Below are positions 54,649-63,375 of a DNA stretch of 64,000 nt, piece by piece. Source of the DNA: Oceanisphaera profunda (GTDB lineage Bacteria; Pseudomonadota; Gammaproteobacteria; Enterobacterales; Aeromonadaceae); the NCBI RefSeq assembly GCF_002157895.1, contig NZ_CP021377.1:2914001-2978000 (forward strand), given 5' to 3'. A model generated the notes under the pieces. The model worked only from the letters and a program-made list of their open reading frames with translations. It had not been told where the DNA came from and ran no database searches. The translations under genes were made by a program, and so were the position numbers. How positions within the stretch are numbered: the first letter of the stretch is position 1; each line of letters starts with the position of its first letter.

Positions 54649-55151
54649 GGTGTTTTCAACATTTATTAAGCGATTATCAAACCTATCGCGAAGCGTTCGC
54701 AACCTCCTTATTTAAGGATTGGCAACCGGCTCCTGTGGCTTTGGTTACCTTAAGCCGTCATCGCCAAGAGCTAAACGCGACCGAATTACAACAAGCTTTA
54801 ATCGCGCTTGGTTCAGTACAGGGCTGGTTGTTGTTAACCGATCAGCGCATTGCACTTAATAACCAGCAGGTAGAGCAAACGGACAAGTTAATATTGTCAG
54901 CCGATCTTTATAAAGAAGGCCAAAGCATTCGGGTGCGCCAACTTAACAATGATAACTGGTTATTACTGACCTCCAGCATTGAGGCTGTTGAGTCAAATCA
55001 GCAAGGCACTCATATTGCCACCACCATAAAGCACATGGCTGCAGAGCCACAACTAGGCGAACTTGAATATCAGCAATTGTGGTGTCGTGATGAGCAAGGG
55101 CGTTTGCACGTTGAAGATGCAGTATTTGTCGGCTTTACAGGAGCAGTATAA
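54645..55151 (+). CDS. csx19: Csx19-like small CRISPR protein (TIGR03984-like)
   Basis: The 168-residue protein lies between two RAMP genes, the place of csx19 in type III-D operons. Visible pieces are QGWLLLTDQRIALNN, RVRQLNNDNW and EYQQLWCRDEQGRL. Its size and place fit TIGR03984/Csx19, but the match is by memory of layout. The role is structural in the complex. It overlaps the preceding gene by 4 bp and the next by 1 bp. Confidence 0.75.
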   Translation: MRCFQHLLSDYQTYREAFATSLFKDWQPAPVALVTLSRHRQELNATELQQALIALGSVQGWLLLTDQRIALNNQQVEQTDKLILSADLYKEGQSIRVRQLNNDNWLLLTSSIEAVESNQQGTHIATTIKHMAAEPQLGELEYQQLWCRDEQGRLHVEDAVFVGFTGAV

Positions 55152-57301
55152 TGACTAGATTATCAACCCCTTATCGTTTTGTTCCCACCGCTCCTTTTGT
55201 GCTCACGCCTGAGTGGGCTGAGCAAGCCAGCCATGATCATCCCTTTATTGATGGTTTATCAGGTGAGCTTGCGATTGAGATACGTAATGACACGCCATTA
55301 TGCTTAGGCGGTAAGCAAATAGAAGCCACCGTTGAGGCTGCAGGAAAAGTGCACTGCAATCGCACGCCCGATGGCAAGTTGGCCATACCGGGTAGCTCAT
55401 TAAAAGGCATGCTGCGTAATGCATTAGCGCCGGTGGTGTTTGCCCGCATGAGCCAAGTTGAAGAGCGTAAACTTAGCGTGCGTGATATTTCTGCTACCGG
55501 TACTTATTATCATCAAAATATAGTGCAGAAAAAAGCATCCGCTGGCTGGCTGCGTTTTGCCGAAGGACAATGGCAGATTAAAGGCTGCAGCCATGTACGT
55601 ATTCATCAAGCAGATATTATTGAACACCTTAAGCTTAATGAACATGATTGGAAAAAAGCCGATACCGTAAAAAAGCGTTATGAGCTATTAAAGGGTGTTC
55701 GGACTCTGCAGTTTGATCAAGAAGCTAAAAAAACACTCACAGCTGCAACTAATTTAGGAAAAGGTGCCATTTCTGGTTCACTGGTGGTGACCGGGCAGCC
55801 CGGCAACACCTTTGATAAAGGTCGCAGCGCAAAAAAATGGGAGTTTGTATTTTACGCTCCACAAGATAAATGGTACCCATTGTCTGAACAAGCGCTCACT
55901 GATTTTCTGTTTGTACATGAAAACAGTGAAGAGTGGGCCTTTTTACGCAACCAAGGCCACCAGCAAACGGAAATCCCGGTATTTTTTCATGGCACTGTAG
56001 GCGATGTTAAGTCTATGGGGCTGGCCAGTATGTATCGCTTAGCACAAAAAAACAGCCTGCACGATGCTTTACGCAATATCAGCGCCCAGCACCTAGACGC
56101 CAATAACGTAGACTTAACCGAGTTATTATTTGGCCGTCTGCAGCCAGAACAAGCAGAGGCGGGTAATGATTGGGGGTTGCGAGGCCGGGTTAATATTGGT
56201 TTATTTCAAGCAGCAGGTAGCCCAGAAACTAAGTGGACCGTAGAAACCGTATTGTCGTCCCCTAAGGCCAGCTTTCATCCTGCCTATTTACAGCAGCCTA
56301 ATGATGATAGCTACACCACGCTAGACTCAAAAGCTCCTAAGCTACAAGGCTGGAAACGCTACCCGGTAAAACCAGACTATGTGCAATCTCCGCCACCAAT
56401 GGAAGACGGCAAAGAGATCAGCAATAAAGTAAAAGTGTCGTTAGAAACAATTAACGAAAATACAAGCTTTACCGGTAAAATACGCTTTCATAACCTGCGC
56501 CCCGTCGAACTTGGCGCTTTGCTTTGGATCTTAGACTTTGGCGGAAAAGATGAATTGCGCCATGCCTTAGGTATGGGCAAACCCTTTGGCTTGGGGCAAA
56601 TTAAGATAAACTTAACAGCCGATAACAGCCGTGTTGTAGCCAATGACAGAGCAGCGTTAAGCTGCCTGGCAACCGCAGATATATTGGCGGCAAGCCAGCA
56701 GGTGTTTGTAAGCTATATGGATGATGTGTGGCAAACAGTAGCAGACACCACCCACAAAAATAGCAGCTGGGAAGCCTCACCGCAGGTGGTAAGCTTATTA
56801 ACCATGGCTGATCCTGTAAAAGGCATGCAGTTAGAAGACGAACTGCGCTACTTAGTCGGCCCTAAGCCATTTCTTGAGGTTAAAAAGAACCAAGAGACAC
56901 TTCAAGATTACGCTATTTTTGACCAGCCTAACTGGAACGAAGCGACGCATAGCCCGGTGCTTGCCAATGCCAATATGTCCATAGCACAGGCCCGCGAGCA
57001 CGCAGACTTGGTAGCACAACAACAACAAGAAAAAGCAGCCTTAGTAGCGGCAAGGGCCGATATGCTGGCCGGGGAGAAAATACTTTCTGAAGTAAAAGAA
57101 ACAATCACCGACGCTGAAGATCTCACTAAAACCCTAGTTGGAAATATAGCGAAAGAGATCAATAGCATTGCCAACATTGAGCCTGAAGAGCGGCCAACCC
57201 TGGAATTTGCTGAGCCTATACTCCAGTTGGCAGAAGGGTGTGATAAAGAGCGCATTAACAAAGCGGTGAAAAAAATCAGAAAGCTACTCACCCCAGAGTA
57301 A
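55151..57301 (+). CDS. Large Cas7-like RAMP protein (TIGR03986-like)
   Basis: The 716-residue protein has a Cas7-like opening: NDTPLCLGGKQ, then PDGKLAIPGSSLKGMLRNAL (residues about 78-97), and a late Gly-rich segment HALGMGKPFGLGQIKI. A large insert lies between these parts. It fits the TIGR03986 RAMP family that accompanies csx19, and corresponds to the Cas7-with-insertion subunit of III-D complexes. The last ~120 residues are Glu/Ala-rich coiled coil. It is the last gene of the operon; no hairpin terminator is obvious beyond the stop. Confidence 0.85.
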   Translation: MTRLSTPYRFVPTAPFVLTPEWAEQASHDHPFIDGLSGELAIEIRNDTPLCLGGKQIEATVEAAGKVHCNRTPDGKLAIPGSSLKGMLRNALAPVVFARMSQVEERKLSVRDISATGTYYHQNIVQKKASAGWLRFAEGQWQIKGCSHVRIHQADIIEHLKLNEHDWKKADTVKKRYELLKGVRTLQFDQEAKKTLTAATNLGKGAISGSLVVTGQPGNTFDKGRSAKKWEFVFYAPQDKWYPLSEQALTDFLFVHENSEEWAFLRNQGHQQTEIPVFFHGTVGDVKSMGLASMYRLAQKNSLHDALRNISAQHLDANNVDLTELLFGRLQPEQAEAGNDWGLRGRVNIGLFQAAGSPETKWTVETVLSSPKASFHPAYLQQPNDDSYTTLDSKAPKLQGWKRYPVKPDYVQSPPPMEDGKEISNKVKVSLETINENTSFTGKIRFHNLRPVELGALLWILDFGGKDELRHALGMGKPFGLGQIKINLTADNSRVVANDRAALSCLATADILAASQQVFVSYMDDVWQTVADTTHKNSSWEASPQVVSLLTMADPVKGMQLEDELRYLVGPKPFLEVKKNQETLQDYAIFDQPNWNEATHSPVLANANMSIAQAREHADLVAQQQQEKAALVAARADMLAGEKILSEVKETITDAEDLTKTLVGNIAKEINSIANIEPEERPTLEFAEPILQLAEGCDKERINKAVKKIRKLLTPE

Positions 57302-57345
57302 GCACAGTTAGATTAAAGCCCATCATTATAGTAGGTAATCGTTAA

Positions 57346-57764
57346 GCCGTTATACCGGGCTAGCCTCGGTATCTCGTTTTAGTTTTATCGCTATGCCGTC
57401 ATACCGGACTCGCTCCGGTATCTCGCTTTAGTTTTATCGCTATGCCGCCATACCGGACTCGCTCCGGTATCTCGCTTTTATGGTTCATCTTTAAGCAGTC
57501 TTTGCGAGGAGTGCAACGACGCGGCAATCCACTCTTTACCTGGCCCCAAGAGCCCCACTTTACTTGGTGGGGCTTATCTTAGATAATGCAGGGGTTCTTT
57601 AATATATTGGCCAGTGTTGCATAATGCGTTTAGCAATAAAGCGGATAAGGTAGTGTTTAATGAGCAAAAAACAGGACTCGATCGAACAGCGCTTTTTAGA
57701 TTTAACAAACGCCAATAAAGGCCTTTGTAACGTCTTGATTATAAAGCAGAAATATCGTCGGTCC
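57346..57764 (+). promoter_or_regulatory. Leader region of CRISPR array 4, copy of that of array 3
   Basis: This is a direct copy of 46238-46607, about 49 bp longer because it has three rather than two units carrying TCGCTCCGGTATCTCG. The hairpin AGCCCCAC/GTGGGGCT and the AT-rich leader with GACTCGATCGAACAGCGC are kept. Confidence 0.85.
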
Positions 57765-58502
57765 CTCTGAATTCAGCCCCGATTTGAAGGGGATTAAGAC
57801 ATGTGATGATCACCACCCTCACGCCGGAGCAGCCTCTGAATTCAGCCCCGATTTGAAGGGGATTAAGACATTAGCTAACTCGATCACTTTATCTGCCATT
57901 GAACTCTGAATTCAGCCCCGATTTGAAGGGGATTAAGACCTAAGTCACCACTCGCTAAGAACGTCTCCCACCAACTCTGAATTCAGCCCCGATTTGAAGG
58001 GGATTAAGACGCATTCATGTCTCCGTAAGAGTACACGGTGAATAGCTCTGAATTCAGCCCCGATTTGAAGGGGATTAAGACGCATTCATGTCTCCGTAAG
58101 AGTACACGGTGAATAGCTCTGAATTCAGCCCCGATTTGAAGGGGATTAAGACTTTAAATTAATAGCTTATTGCAGCACCTATAATTCTCTGAATTCAGCC
58201 CCGATTTGAAGGGGATTAAGACCAGAAAAAGGTCACTGCTGGGTTAACGTCTGTTCTCTGAATTCAGCCCCGATTTGAAGGGGATTAAGACTTCCCCATA
58301 GTTGCCAAAGATTTCATGATAGCCTCCTCTGAATTCAGCCCCGATTTGAAGGGGATTAAGACCCTCTGCTGCCTTGGTCATAGCCGCCTTGGCCTTCTCT
58401 GAATTCAGCCCCGATTTGAAGGGGATTAAGACACCTGCCAGTAATGTTTATGGTGTGACTTTAATGCTCTGAATTCAGCCCTGACTTAAAGGGGATTAAG
58501 AC
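57765..58502 (+). CRISPR. CRISPR array 4 (11 repeats, 10 spacers)
   Basis: The type B repeat is the same as in array 3. Repeats start at 57765, 57834, 57904, 57975, 58046, 58117, 58187, 58256, 58327, 58397 and 58467. The last repeat has three changes. The spacer at 58011-58045 recurs at 58082-58116. Spacers are 33-36 bp and none equals one in array 3 as far as I can see. Confidence 0.98.
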
Positions 58503-58647
58503 CCTAAGCAGCGCCGAGCACTAAGCGCCCGGCGCCAAGCTTAAAGAAGATATCGCTGTTTGTAGTGTGCCACTTTAGCTGGCACTCCCGCTTGGCGGGA
58601 ATATTTAACCCTATTCTGCCTCGCAAGACCCGCAGCTGAAGCGCGGG

Positions 58648-58722
58648 GCTACAGGGGATTAAGACCGCTCGATAATCTTCAAATCCTCCGGGCTAGTACA
58701 GCTCTGAATTTAACCCCTTTAC
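58648..58722 (+). CRISPR. CRISPR remnant beyond array 4
   Basis: The repeat end GGGGATTAAGAC (near 58653-58664) is followed by a spacer-sized stretch and a broken repeat start CTCTGAATTTAACCCC at about 58701. The intact half of the first repeat was replaced by foreign GC-rich DNA. The gap from here to the site at 59015 is AT-rich with no gene I can support. Confidence 0.7.
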
Positions 58723-59014
58723 CTGTCGTAGCTAAAGCGGCGGCTACAAAATAACCACTAAGTTTTAAGTTTTTTCAATGCTTAAGTTTTTTATTTTCAT
58801 AATAAAGAGTCGTTGCAAGTACGATTTGAGCTTAACTTTATATCTCCTCCTCATTATTTACGCCTGCCTGAAAACTCTATCCCCAGGGAGCAACAGTAGA
58901 TTTTTTCATCTGCTCAATGTCTTTAAGCATGTTATTTACTTTAGGTGTCAGCACTTAAATAGTGCCCCATAATTATGCGAGTCAATTTTTATGACCGCTT
59001 TAGTCACCCTGCTC

Positions 59015-59024
59015 ACAAGCTTGC
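59015..59024 (+). promoter_or_regulatory. Island palindrome site 8, upstream of the last island gene
   Basis: ACAAGCTTGC lies 149 bp before the start codon of the HicA-like-domain gene. Confidence 0.55.
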
Positions 59025-59173
59025 AAACATAATTTTTTGAACCTTAAACATATACATTGGGCTACCTGCTGCTTTAGGCGGCATAAACGTCGCTTTGTGT
59101 AGCTGTAAAATACGCTAACCGTCTGTTTTAAGTGCGTATTTACCCATTCATAACTTAAAAAAGGCAAAAAATT

Positions 59174-60211
59174 ATGTGCAAACAAACCAGTTACAGCAAA
59201 TATCAGAGAAGTGTTATTAAGTTTTTAACTGACCACTTAGATGTAGACACGCCGTTTACCTATGAGCGAACGCAAACCAACCATCTAAAAGTGCTGATAG
59301 ACGGGGTGGATAAGCCGCTTTTTACCGGCTCTACGCCGTCGGATTATAGGTCGCTCACTAATTTTAGTGCCGATGTTAAAAGAGAGTTAAAGGCCAGTCG
59401 GGTTTTTGATGCACTTACCGATAAGACAGAGCCTGAGCCGCCTTTTGCTAACTACCTGAGTGTGCCTCATGAGAAGTTAATAAAAGGCTGCATTAAATCC
59501 TTACGCTCCCGACTAGATACTATTAAGTCGAAAGAGCAAGAAAAGGTGCTGGAAAGCCGTTCCCTTAACGTCATCGCGGGCTATCGTGAAAATGTGGTGA
59601 AGCGTGCCATCGAACTGGCGTTGCAGGTGCGCAGAAGTAACGATTATATTAAGACCAAAGAAAAGAAAAATTTTGAAACTAAAGTTGCTAAATACCTCGA
59701 TTTTATGATGCCAACCTTGGCCCACTACTCTGACTTATTAGAGAGTAAGTCGAGCCTAAAGAAGCAAATGAGTGCGCTGAACGGGCGCGGTGCTGCCAGC
59801 GATAACAGCATCAAGCTGCCATCAGCTGCATCAGAGCAGAGAAACTCGTCTGCCGCTGAACAACCAACAATTAAACGCAACGGCCAAGCCCACGGGGTGC
59901 AAAGTCTAGGCCTGAGTGCGGCACCCAGTACTCAGCCGGAAGCCGTATTTTCAACAGCGGCCTCCCTTTCCCAAAGCCGTATTCAACAATCGACCCATCA
60001 AAGCTCTGCCACAGAGCTGATGAGCATGTCTGCTAATAATCGGGTGGACTTGCTGCGTAATTTATCTAAGGCACAATCGCTGCAGTTAATTGACGACCTC
60101 AATCAGGCGCTGGCTCTTAATCGAGAGCAAGATATTGAAGCCGTGGTGACGCTTATTAAAGAAAAGGGTGTATCACTCGAGTCGATAATTGCAAGGTTAG
60201 ATGCGGAGTAG
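59174..60211 (+). CDS. Uncharacterised protein with HicA-like N-terminal segment
   Basis: The 345-residue protein begins with a segment (about 28-68) that resembles the HicA dsRNA-binding-like fold: TYERTQTNHLKVLIDGV followed by FTGSTPSDYRSLTNF. The catalytic His is in TNHLKV. The middle is helical and Lys/Glu-rich, then comes a Ser/Gln-rich linker. The last ~20 residues (EKGVSLESIIARLDAE) recur at the end of the HsdR-derived frame at 62369. It stands alone behind the eighth palindrome site. The resemblance to HicA is by eye and could be wrong. Confidence 0.6.
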   Translation: MCKQTSYSKYQRSVIKFLTDHLDVDTPFTYERTQTNHLKVLIDGVDKPLFTGSTPSDYRSLTNFSADVKRELKASRVFDALTDKTEPEPPFANYLSVPHEKLIKGCIKSLRSRLDTIKSKEQEKVLESRSLNVIAGYRENVVKRAIELALQVRRSNDYIKTKEKKNFETKVAKYLDFMMPTLAHYSDLLESKSSLKKQMSALNGRGAASDNSIKLPSAASEQRNSSAAEQPTIKRNGQAHGVQSLGLSAAPSTQPEAVFSTAASLSQSRIQQSTHQSSATELMSMSANNRVDLLRNLSKAQSLQLIDDLNQALALNREQDIEAVVTLIKEKGVSLESIIARLDAE

Positions 60212-60284
60212 GGTAGCGTCTAACTGAATAAAGCCCTCAGTCAGCACAGCCATTTTCTCACCATAGACTGATATTAAAACACTC

Positions 60285-60314
60285 AGCCCCGTACCTTTGG
60301 TACGGGGCTTTTTG
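60285..60314. terminator. Terminator after the last island gene
   Basis: AGCCCCGTACC (60285-60295) pairs with GGTACGGGGCT (60299-60309), followed by TTTT. A shorter relative lies at 62846-62875 in the duplicated copy. Confidence 0.88.
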
Positions 60315-60320
60315 GTACAA

Positions 60321-60490
60321 TCAATCTGATTTATCTTCCGCATTCCCCTCTATAATTTCAAAGAGCTCTCCTACCTGAATATCCAAATACCGGCATAACA
60401 CGTCAATCACATCCAGCTCTACTCTAGTGGCCGTTTCGTTATAGAGGCGGTGTAGGGTGTCGCGGCAGGAGCCCTGCGCGTTGAGTCCCG
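60321..60490 (-). pseudogene. Truncated XRE-family regulator
   Basis: On the minus strand the frame reads SCRDTLHRLYNETATR, then VLCRYLDIQVGELFEI and an acidic end. This is the second half of a Cro/CI-type helix-turn-helix protein, with the recognition helix and the LCRYLD hallmark. The first half is missing: homology stops where the 19-bp attachment repeat begins, and the frame continues only into unrelated DNA up to 60557. The same C-terminal codons recur near 62900. It was cut by the recombination event at this site. Confidence 0.72.
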
Positions 60491-60501
60491 TCCACTCCGC
60501 C
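60483..60501 (+). other. Right attachment site of the island
   Basis: GAGTCCCGTCCACTCCGCC is an exact, same-direction copy of the 3' end of tRNA-Asp at 20907-20925. A decayed relative lies at about 60666-60694, where GCCCTGCGC precedes both. Distance between the two exact copies is 39.6 kb. Confidence 0.8.
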
Positions 60502-60604
60502 TTTTTGTTTCTAAAAATGGCTCCGTGGACACTCTGGATGTGGTCGCTACGCTCCAACCTTCAAATGCTACGCATTTGCCACCCCGCCATCATTACTCAG
60601 AAGG

Positions 60605-60628
60605 GCCATCCGAAAGGATGGCTTTTTT
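60605..60628 (+). terminator. Terminator beyond the right attachment site
   Basis: GCCATCC (60605-60611) pairs with GGATGGC (60616-60622) around GAAA, with six T after. It may once have ended the tRNA transcript before integration. Confidence 0.8.
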
Positions 60629-60806
60629 GTTTTAAGAGTCCTGTGGGCTCTGGGTAGCGGCAAGTGCCCTGCGCTTTGATTCCTGTTCACTCTGGGTGAG
60701 GTAGGTGTTAGGCCGTATCTCTATCTCCTAGATTCTTTCATTGGCGACACTAAATGTCGCTTGAGCCGGATAGGCTATTAAAAACCAGCATCAAGGAGAG
60801 AGAATA

Positions 60807-61108
60807 ATGTTTGATGAGACCTATGAAAATAAGCGCTTAACCATGCTGGCGAAACAGCATCCCAGTGCGGTGAAAGTGGCGGGTACAGTAACCTTGCAGC
60901 AGAGGTCGCAGCGGATCGTTTAGTGAGTGCCTCATGGTCGCTGGAAAAAGATATTTTTTAATATCTTAATGAGTCGGGCTTTAAGCCGCAGTTGATGGAG
61001 CTTTTAGATAACTTTATTGAATATCGAGGCGCATGTAATAAATTACCCAAGAAAGAAGGCAGAGTGCGTTTGGGCGATGGCTTGATTAATATTGAATGGC
61101 TAACCTAA
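60807..61108 (+). pseudogene. Broken ORF of unknown type
   Basis: An ATG behind AAGGAGAG starts MFDETYENKRLTML and reads on to about 60895. The frame then shifts by one base into AEVAADRLVSASWSLEKDIF, meets a stop in a T-run, and continues in frame as YLNESGFKPQLMELLDNF to TAA 61106-61108. The pieces together would make about 100 residues. No family is recognised. It is a decayed small gene in the region outside the attachment site. Confidence 0.6.
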
Positions 61109-61251
61109 TGCTCACATATTTTGCTTGCCAAGGAGGGGCTAACAGCTCTAGCGGCTGGCGCTAATACTCGACTTTTCCACTCGGTCATTACGACCCTTGC
61201 TAAGCGAATTATGCTAGTATGCGGCCAGTTAATTAGGGTAGGGATCGGACT

Positions 61252-62280
61252 ATGGCCTATAGCCCGCAGTTTCAGCTTAGCCACACCATGATGCGCCTGG
61301 TGGCAGAAATTTCAGAATATATCGGCCAGTGGAGCGCCAGTAATCAAGGTGCACTAGTGCCGCAACTGCGTAAAGAAAACCGTATTCGCACCATTCAAGC
61401 CTCACTGGCGGTGGAGCAAAACACCCTAACGCTTGAACAAGTGACGGCGGTGATTGCCGGTAAAACTGTGCTCGGTGCGCCTAAAGACATACAAGAAGTG
61501 CATAACGCCTTTGCCGCCTATGAGGCTATGCCCAAGTGGCAACCCAGTAACGGCGATGATTTATTAAGCGCTCATCGGATACTGATGCAAGGCTTAGTGC
61601 TGGATGCAGGCCAATGGCGCAGTACCGGGGCCGGTATTTATCGCGGTGAGCAATTAGTGCACATGGCGCCACCGGCTAGTCAAGTATCGCGGCTGATGGC
61701 GCAGTTATTAGCTTGGCTTAATAGTACCGATGCCCATCCGCTAATTGCTTCTTGTGCCTTCGATTACGAGCTGGAGTTTATTCACCCGTTCAGTGATGGC
61801 AAGGGGCGCATGGGCCGCTTGTGGCAAACCTTAATTTTAAGTCACTGGCAGCCCTTGCTGGCTTATTTGCCGGTAGAAACCGTCATTAAAGACCAGCAGC
61901 AGGCTTATTATCAGGCGTTTCGCCAAGCGGATTTAAGCAGCGACTGCAGTGGTTTTATCGAGTTTTTACTGGATGCCTTGGCCACTGCATTAAAAGAAGC
62001 GATTGCCATCGAGCAAAAAACGCAGGTGCAAATGCAGGTAAAAACGCAGGTAGAAAACCAAGCTGACATGCAGCAAGCGACACCTGTAGTAAGATCCGTT
62101 AAAACCCCAGAGCAAATCTTAGCCCTGCTTAGTGCACAGCCAGAGCTGACCTTAGCAGAAGTGGCTGCCCATGTAGGCCGTGCCGTGAGCACCATCGAGC
62201 GTGCCGCAGCCAAGCTAAAACAACAAGGTCGCTTAAGCTACCAAGGCCCCAAAAAAGGCGGCCACTGGCAAGTGCATTAA
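61252..62280 (+). CDS. Fic-family protein with C-terminal winged helix
   Basis: This 342-residue Fic protein is predicted to transfer AMP from ATP to target proteins. The active-site motif reads HPFSDGKGRMGR (178-189); Lys stands where Asn is most common (DGN), which may alter metal or phosphate handling. An inhibitory-helix-like SLAVEQ (51-56) precedes the core. The C-terminus (about 285-340) is a helix-turn-helix (LTLAEVAAHVGRAVSTIERAA), so it could also bind DNA. Such genes are common near restriction systems and islands; an HsdR fragment follows. Confidence 0.88.
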   Translation: MAYSPQFQLSHTMMRLVAEISEYIGQWSASNQGALVPQLRKENRIRTIQASLAVEQNTLTLEQVTAVIAGKTVLGAPKDIQEVHNAFAAYEAMPKWQPSNGDDLLSAHRILMQGLVLDAGQWRSTGAGIYRGEQLVHMAPPASQVSRLMAQLLAWLNSTDAHPLIASCAFDYELEFIHPFSDGKGRMGRLWQTLILSHWQPLLAYLPVETVIKDQQQAYYQAFRQADLSSDCSGFIEFLLDALATALKEAIAIEQKTQVQMQVKTQVENQADMQQATPVVRSVKTPEQILALLSAQPELTLAEVAAHVGRAVSTIERAAAKLKQQGRLSYQGPKKGGHWQVH

Positions 62281-62339
62281 CAATGTGTTGTGGTGTTAAG
62301 CAATAAGGGTGTTGTGGTGTTAAATAACAAGCAATGAAC

Positions 62340-62773
62340 TTAGGCCAATAGCCGCGGATACAGAGGATGTGTTGGCTAACTACACCACCTACCGCAGTTA
62401 CTACGAGATTGAAAAATCGATCCTTGATAACCCTGAATTTGATACCCAAAAATCCCAGAAAAAACTGCGCGCCTTTGTGGAGCGCAGTAAAGAAAGTATT
62501 AACACCAAAGCCGAGATCATGCTGGAGCATTTTATCCCGCAAATAGTGAATAAAAAGAAGCTCCAAGGTAATCCCTTTAAGGTATTAGTGGCGTTTTCTG
62601 GCAGCAAAGAAGTGGACGGCATTGAGTACACGGAAGCCGAAATTAACGGCTTTGGCGAGTCAGAGACGGCTAAACAGTTTGATAGCGATGAGTATCGTTT
62701 GCTGGTGCTGGCCTTGAACAAAGACAAGGGCGTATCGCTAGAGTCGATTATTTCTAGGTTAGATGCTGAGTAG
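62340..62773 (+). pseudogene. Fragment of type I restriction subunit HsdR, fused to an unrelated tail
   Basis: The frame (open from about 62340; longest start at 62369) reads VLANYTTYRSYYEIEKSI, TKAEIMLEHFIPQIVNKKK and FKVLVAFSGSKEVDGIEYTE, then FGESETAKQFDSDEYRLL. These stretches belong to the helicase part of HsdR. Some 30 residues normally found between KKKLQG and the FKVLVAF strand are missing. After LVLA the frame jumps to KDKGVSLESIISRLDAE, the tail of the gene at 59174. So the remnant is internally deleted and fused. Confidence 0.82.
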
Positions 62774-62845
62774 GATAGCGGCTAACTAAATAAAGCTCTC
62801 AGTCAGCACTGCCATTTTTCACCATAGACTGATATTAAAACACTC

Positions 62846-62876
62846 AGCCCCGCCCCCTTTAGTACGGGGCTTTTTA
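62846..62876. terminator. Terminator in the duplicated segment
   Basis: AGCCCCG pairs with CGGGGCT (62865-62871), followed by five T. It is the copy of the terminator at 60285. Confidence 0.78.
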
Positions 62877-63009
62877 ATGTTATCAATCTGGTTTTTCTTC
62901 CGCATTTCCCTCCCAGTCCTATGATTTTGTTTATCGCCTTTACGCCGGCTAATATTTCGACTACTTGCTGTTGTATGTACGCAGACTCAAGGTCAAGGTC
63001 AGACTAAGC

Positions 63010-63375
63010 AGTTGTTTATATTGAGACATGGCGATCTCTAATAATGAACGCTGATGGTAATCAGATCGTGTTTTTCACTCAGCCAAGTTACTCGATTTAA
63101 GCGCAGCAACGGCTTCACTTCTTGGGGGGCCTTCTTCCAGATACAGGACGTTTTTACGAGGTGGGATGGTAGTCGTACTGCCTTTTTTAAGCAGTAACGA
63201 GTGGCAGCCTTGAGTGCTATAAGCATCATAAGCAGACACTTGGTGTATTCGGTGTCGAAGAGGGTTGACTAACGTGGGGAGTATTTTGCTATCAGCCACA
63301 CTTTCTAGACTCACTTCAGCAGCAATGACTTCATGAGTTTCTATCGAGTAAATGTCGTTTTATAAGTCTGGTAAC
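63010..63375 (-). mobile_element. IS5-like transposase remnant
   Basis: On the minus strand one frame reads ETHEVIAAEVSLESVADS, LVNPLRHRIHQVSAYDAYST and TTTIPPRKNVLYLEEGPP. These fit the C-terminal part of an IS5-type transposase, with the Asp of AYDAY. A stop stands where Trp is expected, and the frame goes on as KTRSDYHQRSLLEIAMSQYKQ. No N-terminal half, inverted ends or target repeats are visible. The gap from 63376 to the next gene holds nothing I recognise. Confidence 0.78.

Noticed and set aside
24748-58502. Self-targeting spacers against genes in the window
   Set aside because: I compared some spacers by eye with nearby genes and saw no match, but this was not a full search.
58778-58972. 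64-residue hydrophobic ORF beyond array 4
   Set aside because: It has no ribosome site, lies in AT-rich spacer and shows no family pattern; it may be chance.
59174-60211. Complete HicAB toxin-antitoxin pair
   Set aside because: The HicA-like segment is only the start of a 345-residue protein, and no HicB-like gene is next to it.
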